DNA of 15,822 bases, from assembly GCA_031361295.1 (NCBI GenBank), contig JANMCN010000074.1, positions 1 to 15,822 on the forward strand. The letters are read 5' to 3'. The stretch comes from JALZOC01 sp031361295 (lineage in GTDB: Bacteria > Acidobacteriota > Vicinamibacteria > Vicinamibacterales > 2-12-FULL-66-21). Numbering within the stretch: the stretch's first letter is position 1; each line of letters begins with the position of its first letter. Both the position numbers and the translations under genes were made by a program. Below, piece by piece: positions 9,801-13,430 of this stretch. Below the pieces are notes generated by a model. The model made no database searches. It worked only from the letters and a program-made list of their open reading frames with translations, and was not told where the DNA came from.

Positions 9801-10305
9801 CGGGCAGCAGCTTCAAGAGCTCGGCCGTCGACCGGCCGACCATCGGCACGTTCTGGATCTGCTCCGCTGTGAGGCGCGCGCTCTTTTCCCCGGAACTGAG
9901 CGAGGCGATCTCCGGCCGGGCGGTCACCGACACCGTCTCGCTGAGAGTGCCGACGCGCAGCTTGATGCCGCTCAGGGCGCGGCGCTCACCCAGCCGCAGC
10001 GCGATGTCGGTCGCTTCCCATGAACTGAAGCTTGGCAGCTCGACCTTGACACTGTACGTGCCGGCTGACACGGCCGCAAAGACGAACACACCGTCGGCGT
10101 TGGTGGTGGTCCGCTGGACGGCCTTCGATGTCTGGTCGGTGAGGATGACATCCGCGCCCGGCAGCGAGCCGCCCTGCTCATCGACCACGGTACCGGAAAT
10201 GGTGCCGAAGAGGCTTTGCGCGTACGGCGCGCCCGCAAGGCCCAGCACTATGGCGAGCGCCAGAATGGCGCGACTCGAAACCCTCGTCGAGAGAAAGGAC
10301 AACAT
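6871..10305 (-). CDS. Oar-like TonB-dependent outer membrane receptor
   Basis: A 1144-residue outer-membrane beta-barrel protein of the large TonB-dependent receptor class related to Oar. Residues 1-29 are a signal peptide (cleavage near PYA-QS). Residues 31-118 are a carboxypeptidase-regulatory/Cna-B-like beta-sandwich (GTISGTVVDEQGGSLPGADV, then TNADGVFVFAAVSAGTYSV). Residues 120-275 form the plug (LSETVSVTARPEI, then QNVPMVGRSTAELLKLLPGM, then LDIVIDGAHASDPG). The remainder is the barrel, ending in a terminal Phe preceded by alternating hydrophobic residues (IIQLAFKFYF), the expected outer-membrane insertion signal. A CNC pair at 229-231 in the plug is unusual. ATG 10305 is chosen because GGAG lies 6 bases before it and a signal peptide follows at once; the frame is open to 10419. 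Known relatives import or export large substrates with TonB energy; the substrate here is unknown. It is the first gene of a five-gene co-directional cluster. Confidence 0.93.
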   Translation of the reverse strand: MLSFLSTRVSSRAILALAIVLGLAGAPYAQSLFGTISGTVVDEQGGSLPGADVILTDQTSKAVQRTTTNADGVFVFAAVSAGTYSVKVELPSFSSWEATDIALRLGERRALSGIKLRVGTLSETVSVTARPEIASLSSGEKSARLTAEQIQNVPMVGRSTAELLKLLPGMTPTSNGTDNRPGFNGEIIGINGNGEGGKQSAVGNFSGNGTRTDALDIVIDGAHASDPGCNCATSVNPNPDMVGEFKVLQANYGAEHAKGPITIDAVSKAGGRDFHGMAYTYMRDYRLNSNEWLLNRFSSVPGPENKPKNQFTYPGFNIGGPLLIPGTGFNKNRDRVFFFTGYEFYRQRLDTGTLQSWVPTEAMRQGDFSNTASFSKLGNGYVSATPTNLENGRIPSNQIDANGQRLIGLFPQPNSDPAVTDGYNYVQNVPLSQNMHQWLTRVDLNVSNNTRVFARYNLQAEEQNFPVGLWWRNSAQVPYPTAVTSPNRSHSGTLSLTRIFGSSLTTESTFATTYINFPNQFRDPTRVSRSALGYTNAGIYKSGLDQIPSMLNWGNGPTLYNPGGFDPVLFAKKWLVSGAQSVTKVAGAHTMKAGAYYEWVNNSQPGNGDSNGRLIPAPWASGSTGNYFSDLLTGTLAEYGEQSANVVHNMAYNIVEGYAQDSWKAKNRLTLEYGLRVSHLGGWTERNGKGMAVFDPSLLAGAPAGSQFPGVTWTARDSKIPLSGVKVQPVFWAPRVGLAYDVLGTGQTLLRGGYGMFNFHDAQGPYSGFIDLPYGVTFTNASNVPLSQVSTVDPSKQPGLTGAILVSDNKQPRTQSWSMTIQQRIPFRMTVEAGYVGSKSDHLLNDGINNFNSVPFGAMLGDPNGDPNLYRPLSQYGDLPVTRHTHYQNYNALQTLLSRQGSRFSFTTAYTWSKAIGIRGGGQGSTTQPPGNLRDSAYGVLGYDRRHVVNISYSWLLPDVDRNAVLRAVAGGWQFTGVSTWISGAPLQPLASTGVNFGLTGTLANGTAISNAVITGSPSIAAMPVLTCDPMSGITGDQVFNPKCFAVPSPGHNGGYIMPDLRGPAYMNHDFGLFKNFKLNETRKFQFRASFTNVFNHPQRFLDDNANLKLNYANGVLANPDFGVLPQNRKYGRRIIQLAFKFYF

Positions 10306-10311
10306 CGAATG

Positions 10312-10315
10312 CTCC
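10312..10315 (-). promoter_or_regulatory. ribosome binding site fixing the receptor start
   Basis: GGAG on the minus strand, six bases before the ATG at 10305. It supports that start over the in-frame ATG at 10419, which would add 38 residues unlike a signal peptide. Confidence 0.6.
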
Positions 10316-10421
10316 AGTCGGAGAAACGCCGCTTGGCCGCGCGCCACGCACCCACTCGCCGGTGCCTGCTTGAACCTGTGGGGAGACACTAGGTCAGGCC
10401 GTGCGTTCGCCGGAACCATCG

Positions 10422-10460
10422 AAAGACATATATTTGTATATTCCTAAAGACATATTTTGT
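10422..10460. repeat. direct-repeat pair, probable operator at the receptor promoter
   Basis: AAAGACATATATTTGT (10422-10437) and AAAGACATATTTTGT (10446-10460) differ by one indel and one base or less, and start 24 bp apart, a little over two helical turns. The second contains an inverted repeat GACA-N5-TGTC and the first a related ACA-N6-TGT. The pair overlaps the candidate -35 and -10 elements. This arrangement fits a dimeric regulator binding cooperatively at two sites and blocking transcription. No regulator gene lies in the window. Confidence 0.5.
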
Positions 10461-10463
10461 CAC
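10435..10463 (-). promoter_or_regulatory. candidate sigma-70-type promoter of the receptor operon
   Basis: On the minus strand GTGACA (10463-10458, 5 of 6 matches to TTGACA) is separated by exactly 17 bp from TATACA (10440-10435, 4 of 6 matches to TATAAT). It sits in an AT-rich island within GC-rich DNA, about 130 bp before the receptor ATG, leaving a leader of roughly 120 nt. The -10 box lacks the conserved final T, so the call is tentative. It overlaps the direct-repeat pair described separately. Confidence 0.45.
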
Positions 10464-10473
10464 GCCGTGGACA

Positions 10474-10490
10474 GGACGCGCCGGGCGTCC
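10474..10490 (-). terminator. weak hairpin after the serine hydrolase gene
   Basis: An inverted repeat GGACGC-GCCGG-GCGTCC lies 28 bp downstream of the serine hydrolase stop codon and just upstream of the receptor promoter. It has six base pairs and no T-tract, so intrinsic termination is uncertain. Its position between two transcription units is what makes it a candidate. Confidence 0.3.
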
Positions 10491-10518
10491 CCCCACGCGC
10501 CAGCCCCATCGTCCCGGC

Positions 10519-12042
10519 TCACGGCGTCGAGCGGGTGAACGTGAGCGACTGAATCTGCGGGATCGGCGTGGGCGCGAGCAGGAGTTGCCCCTTCACGCGA
10601 CCACGCTCGCAGTTCCAGGTGAAGTCCCCTTCGAGCGCACCCGTGGGGACGATGGGTGCGCCCGTGTCACACCTGCCCACCTCGGCTTTCAGCCCGGCGA
10701 GATCGCGAGCCCGGTGTTCCGCGTCCCGGTCCATCAGGACGTTCATCGCGAGCACATCGCCAGCCGACGTGACGGAGCCCGCCGTGAACATTGTCACGGC
10801 CGCGGCATAGGCCCTGGTCAGCGCGGCTGAGGGCAGGGGCGGGCGCGGCCTCAATCGGCCTGCCCGCAACAGGGTCACCGCTGCGTCCCACACCGGCGAA
10901 CGGGGCCCTGCGTAGGTGCGATTGGCGAAGGCGAAGATGCCGACGCCATAGTCCGGCAGGAGCAGCACGTGCGATCCGTAGCCCGGATACCCGCCGCCAT
11001 GGCTCATCGTGAGTGCGAGCTCGCAGTCGGTCGCCGCGAAAAAACCCATGGCGTATGTCGACGCCTCACGGCAGGCCTCTGCTCCGCTCGATCCGGGTCG
11101 CTGCCGGACCGCGGGGAAGTTCGCTCCCTGTGCCAGCTCGCGCACGCTCGAACGTCGCACCGGCCCGGTGTCCGCTCCGTCGCGCGGCGGCCACGCCGAC
11201 AGCAGAAAAGACACCCATTTCGCGTAGTCGGCGGCGCTGGTCTGGACGCCGCCCATCGCGCCGAACGCGCCGTGCGCCATCGTCGGCTCGATCTTCCAGG
11301 TCGCGTCTTCCCAGCGGTAGCCCATGGCTCGACGCTCCTGAGGAGCGGCAGCCACGTCGTACCCTGTGGAAGTCATCCCCAACGGCGTAAACAGCAACCC
11401 CTGGACGAAGTCCTTGTAGGGCTGTCCGGATACGTTGGCGACGATGCGGCCGAGCAGGGCGTAGCCGAGGTTCGAGTACTCCATCGCCATCGCGGGCGGG
11501 CGCGTGAAGGGCACGCCCTGGCGAAGGAGACGCGTGAAGTCGTCGTCGGGCAGCGGGGTCTGTCGATCGCCCCAGGGATCGTCGGTGACGAAGCCCGCGG
11601 TGTGCGTCAGCAGCTCGCGCACACGAATTTTCGGCGAGTCGTCCGTCGGATACTTCCACCCGCGCAGCTCCGGCACGTAGGTTTCGACCGTCGCGTCGAG
11701 CGAGAGCTTGCCCTCGTCCCGCAGCTTGAGGATCGACAGCGCCGTGAACGCCTTCGTCATCGAGGCGATGCGAAACAGAGTGTCCGCGTCGACGGGACGT
11801 TTTGTCTCGATGTCCTGCACGCCGGCGCCCTTCACGTGCACCAGCCGGCCATCCTGCACGATGCCCCACACCATGCCAGGAATGTGGGCATCGAGGCGGT
11901 AGTTCTCCATCGTCCGGTCCACTTCGGCGAAGACTGCGGCATCCTGGGCCAGCACGGGTTGGACGAGACCAGCGCTCGAAATCGTCAGGGCGATCGCAAC
12001 GGCCGGGACCGGGGCAAGACGTAGACGTGCGACGTGTGCCAT
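10519..12042 (-). CDS. exported serine hydrolase, beta-lactamase/PBP fold (class C-like)
   Basis: A 507-residue protein. Residues 1-32 are a signal peptide ending VLAQ. The beta-lactamase family domain (about 35-395) has all three active-site elements: S94-M-T-K97 (SxxK, nucleophile Ser94), Y189-S-N (YxN) and H348-G-G in place of KTG. This pattern is typical of class C beta-lactamase relatives, D-aminopeptidases and esterases of the serine hydrolase family, so the substrate cannot be fixed. A C-terminal beta-rich domain (400-507) follows, as in many family members. Four cysteines (324, 340, 458, 478) could form disulfides in the periplasm. The start ATG 12042 is preceded by AGGAG with 8-base spacing and followed at once by the signal peptide. 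The frame stays open to 12261 but that extension contains the nrdJ-like repeat and is not coding. It has its own leader and is probably separate from the receptor operon. Confidence 0.9.
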   Translation of the reverse strand: MAHVARLRLAPVPAVAIALTISSAGLVQPVLAQDAAVFAEVDRTMENYRLDAHIPGMVWGIVQDGRLVHVKGAGVQDIETKRPVDADTLFRIASMTKAFTALSILKLRDEGKLSLDATVETYVPELRGWKYPTDDSPKIRVRELLTHTAGFVTDDPWGDRQTPLPDDDFTRLLRQGVPFTRPPAMAMEYSNLGYALLGRIVANVSGQPYKDFVQGLLFTPLGMTSTGYDVAAAPQERRAMGYRWEDATWKIEPTMAHGAFGAMGGVQTSAADYAKWVSFLLSAWPPRDGADTGPVRRSSVRELAQGANFPAVRQRPGSSGAEACREASTYAMGFFAATDCELALTMSHGGGYPGYGSHVLLLPDYGVGIFAFANRTYAGPRSPVWDAAVTLLRAGRLRPRPPLPSAALTRAYAAAVTMFTAGSVTSAGDVLAMNVLMDRDAEHRARDLAGLKAEVGRCDTGAPIVPTGALEGDFTWNCERGRVKGQLLLAPTPIPQIQSLTFTRSTP

Positions 12043-12050
12043 GAGCACTT

Positions 12051-12055
12051 CTCCT
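12051..12055 (-). promoter_or_regulatory. ribosome binding site fixing the serine hydrolase start
   Basis: AGGAG on the minus strand, 8 bases before the ATG at 12042. It decides against the upstream in-frame starts at up to 12261. Confidence 0.7.
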
Positions 12056-12068
12056 GGCGGCGCTGAAA

Positions 12069-12086
12069 GCCGAACTCGGGTTCGGC
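12069..12086 (-). other. perfect 7-bp hairpin in the serine hydrolase leader
   Basis: On the minus strand GCCGAAC-CCGA-GTTCGGC forms a perfect seven-base-pair stem with a four-base loop, followed by TTTC. It ends 13 bases before the AGGAG ribosome binding site. It may be a leader structure affecting translation or mRNA stability, or a short-tailed terminator closing the upstream hydrolase transcript. Confidence 0.4.
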
Positions 12087-12129
12087 GCTGGTTCCTGGCT
12101 GGTTGTGGCTTCCGGTTGCCGCCGGATCG

Positions 12130-12166
12130 GTGCCGCGGTTCGCGCACTTGTAGCACGAACCCGAGC
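12130..12166 (-). pseudogene. 37-bp fragment matching nrdJ zinc-ribbon codons
   Basis: This stretch matches 13450-13486, inside the 3' end of nrdJ, at 35 of 37 positions, including 24 consecutive identical bases (12138-12161). Read in the nrdJ frame it encodes SGSCYKCANRGT against SGSCYKCANCGT, so one zinc-ribbon cysteine is changed to Arg and the remnant would not be functional. Similarity stops on both sides. It lies between the serine hydrolase and the alpha/beta hydrolase, in the same orientation as nrdJ, exactly 1320 bp from the parent sequence. It is too short to be a gene and is best read as the scar of a duplication or recombination event. Confidence 0.75.
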
Positions 12167-12247
12167 CCCGTGACGCGAGCTCTGCCCCACTCGGCCCGTG
12201 TCGGCGGGGTGATTGCGGGGCCGGCTGTCAGTGCCCTCGGCCGTTTG

Positions 12248-13189
12248 TCAGGCCTGCCCATCGCGAAACGTCAGCGTCTTCCGCAGGAAGGTGCACACGT
12301 CCGCACACAGCCGCTCGTAGAACTGGACGCGATCGAAGCCGATCGGGTCCTGCGAGGGTGGTTTCGCCGGTGTCCTCATCGCAACAGGATAGGGGCTCAG
12401 GAACGAGTAGTGGCCGGCGTTCGGCACGATCCGATGATCAATGAGCCCCCGGTTACGGCTCCCGCGCTTGATGATCTCGCTGTGCCCCCATGGCACGAAC
12501 ACCGTGCGGCCGTCGGGGAGCGTCTTGTTTCCAGGGATTTCGAGATCGTCCTGATCGCCGGTCATCATCAGGATCGGGACGCAGACGTCGTCCAGCGCGC
12601 CATTCGTGAGGAACCACGCCGCAGCCGGCGCCAGCAGGACGAGGGCCTTGACGCGGGCATCCGGCGTGATGTCGATCGGACTCGACCGCCTGCTCGATGT
12701 TTCCCAGGCGAACGCACTCGGGCGACCACCGGCCAGCGCCAGGGCGGTATAGCCCCCAAGCGAATGTCCGACAACTGCGACGACGTCCGGCGACAACGAG
12801 GGCCCGCAGAATTCGCACTGCAGCATCCAGTCAATCACCGCCCGCAGGTGACCAGGTCGATTCCGCAGATTGGCTTCGGTACCCGCAAGGCTGCTGTCGG
12901 TGCGGCTGTCGCCGGGGTGTTCAGGCATCGCGATGACGAAGCCGTGCCGCGCGAGATGCATGGCGAGCCCTCGATGCAGCATCGGCATGCTGCCCGTTCC
13001 ATGCGAGACCACGACGAGCGGCCTGGAGCCCGGTGCGAGTGGACCGTCTCGGGCGATCGATTCGGTGAACGGACCGAGCGGCTCGGGACGTTCGCCGGCC
13101 GGACTGGGGTAGAACACCGCCGTTCGAACGTCGGTGCCGATTGCTTCGTCGGGAATGGCGAAGGACCGGTAGCCGGCCGATTGCGTCAC
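12248..13189 (-). CDS. alpha/beta hydrolase (PAF-acetylhydrolase/dienelactone hydrolase-like)
   Basis: A 313-residue protein with the alpha/beta-hydrolase fold and no signal peptide, so probably cytoplasmic. The oxyanion-hole motif is HGTG (63-66) after a hydrophobic strand. The nucleophile elbow is GHSLGG (141-146), giving Ser143. The acid is probably Asp212 or Asp214 in MMTGDQDD, and the base His260 in PNAGHYSF. The N-terminal YRSFAIPD...VRTAVFYPS pattern and the spacing resemble predicted platelet-activating-factor acetylhydrolase-like and dienelactone hydrolase-like esterases. The true substrate is unknown. The start is GTG at 13189, with no obvious ribosome binding site; no better in-frame start is seen and the N-terminus fits the family. 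It lies between a REP-like cluster (upstream) and the nrdJ-derived fragment (downstream), which suggests that the segment carrying it was inserted or rearranged here. Confidence 0.87.
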   Translation of the reverse strand: MTQSAGYRSFAIPDEAIGTDVRTAVFYPSPAGERPEPLGPFTESIARDGPLAPGSRPLVVVSHGTGSMPMLHRGLAMHLARHGFVIAMPEHPGDSRTDSSLAGTEANLRNRPGHLRAVIDWMLQCEFCGPSLSPDVVAVVGHSLGGYTALALAGGRPSAFAWETSSRRSSPIDITPDARVKALVLLAPAAAWFLTNGALDDVCVPILMMTGDQDDLEIPGNKTLPDGRTVFVPWGHSEIIKRGSRNRGLIDHRIVPNAGHYSFLSPYPVAMRTPAKPPSQDPIGFDRVQFYERLCADVCTFLRKTLTFRDGQA

Positions 13190-13214
13190 TGCAGGCAGGG
13201 TAGCAGACCTGTGG

Positions 13215-13230
13215 GGCGTCTGACGCCTAC
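13215..13230 (-). repeat. short GTAG-headed hairpin, divergent REP-like unit
   Basis: On the minus strand GTAG runs into a hairpin GGCGTC-A-GACGCC. It shares the GTAG head and GC-rich stem of the REP units beside it but not their TTCA core. It lies 25 bp upstream of the alpha/beta hydrolase start. Confidence 0.4.
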
Positions 13231-13232
13231 AA

Positions 13233-13256
13233 GGCGGGGCTGAAGCCCCGCCCTAC
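13233..13256 (-). repeat. REP-like palindrome, copy 1
   Basis: On the minus strand the tetranucleotide GTAG is followed directly by the perfect hairpin GGCGGGGCTTCAGCCCCGCC (stem 8 bp, core TTCA). It is identical, with one more flanking base, to copy 2 at 13305-13328. A GTAG head plus GC-rich hairpin is the hallmark of REP sequences mobilised by REP-associated tyrosine transposases (RAYTs). No transposase gene is present in the window, so mobilisation would be in trans. Confidence 0.8.
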
Positions 13257-13275
13257 GACCCGCCCCACGAAAAAA

Positions 13276-13297
13276 GCGGGACGGAAGCCGCGCCATA
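13276..13297 (-). repeat. degenerate REP-like copy
   Basis: This aligns to the two intact units with 4 mismatches in 22 positions and keeps the GAAGCC core, but the stem is damaged (A and G replacing paired bases) and the GTAG head reads TATG. It looks like a decayed copy lying between the two intact ones. Confidence 0.55.
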
Positions 13298-13304
13298 AGA
13301 AACA

Positions 13305-13328
13305 GGCGGGGCTGAAGCCCCGCCCTAC
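13305..13328 (-). repeat. REP-like palindrome, copy 2
   Basis: Identical to copy 1 across 25 bp (13304-13328 against 13232-13256) and in the same orientation, 72 bp away. It has the same GTAG head and 8-bp stem with TTCA core. Two intact direct copies plus a decayed one suggest growth by tandem duplication or repeated insertion. Confidence 0.8.
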
Positions 13329-13346
13329 ATGCGCTTTTGTGGGGAC

Positions 13347-13370
13347 GTCGCGCGGAGCTTTAGCTCCGCG
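13347..13370 (+). repeat. inverted, diverged REP-like unit with compensatory changes
   Basis: In the plus orientation GTCG is followed by the palindrome CGCGGAGCTTTAGCTCCGCG (13351-13370; nine base pairs around TT). Aligned to the intact REP units in reverse orientation it has 6 differences in 24, of which two pairs are compensatory (A/T for G/C in the stem, and the swapped C/G closing pair), so the hairpin is preserved while the sequence has drifted. Confidence 0.6.
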
Positions 13371-13380
13371 TCCACCCCGA

Positions 13381-13402
13381 ATCTGAGGCTTGAGCCTCGG
13401 AT
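13381..13402 (-). repeat. hairpin after nrdJ, possible terminator or REP-like unit
   Basis: ATCTGAGGCT-TG-AGCCTCGGAT folds into a ten-base-pair stem with one T-G wobble. It is the first hairpin after the nrdJ stop, 28 bp downstream. The GGCTTGAGCC core resembles the GCTTNAGC core of the REP units. There is no T-tract, so Rho-independent termination is unproven; it may instead protect the nrdJ mRNA 3' end. Confidence 0.45.
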
Positions 13403-13430
13403 CCTTGATCCCTGATCACCACTCCCGAAA

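Noticed and set aside
8269..10023. Long plus-strand open frame (584 codons) opposite the receptor gene
   Set aside because: GC-rich codon bias leaves the antisense frame open. The translation is rich in Arg, Val and His with no family motif, while the minus strand encodes a clear receptor.
10306..10419. N-terminal extension of the receptor to the ATG at 10419
   Set aside because: It would bury the signal peptide 38 residues in. GGAG sits just before ATG 10305.
12043..12261. N-terminal extension of the serine hydrolase
   Set aside because: A strong AGGAG and a signal peptide at ATG 12042 fix the start. The extension contains the out-of-frame nrdJ fragment and has no protein-like features.
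12041..13243. Plus-strand open frame (400 codons) across the alpha/beta hydrolase
   Set aside because: It covers the intergenic scar and the antisense of a gene with intact catalytic motifs. Its translation has no domain signal.
13211..13402. CRISPR array
   Set aside because: The repeats are palindromic, of different sequences and both orientations, with irregular spacing and no cas genes. The pattern fits REP elements.
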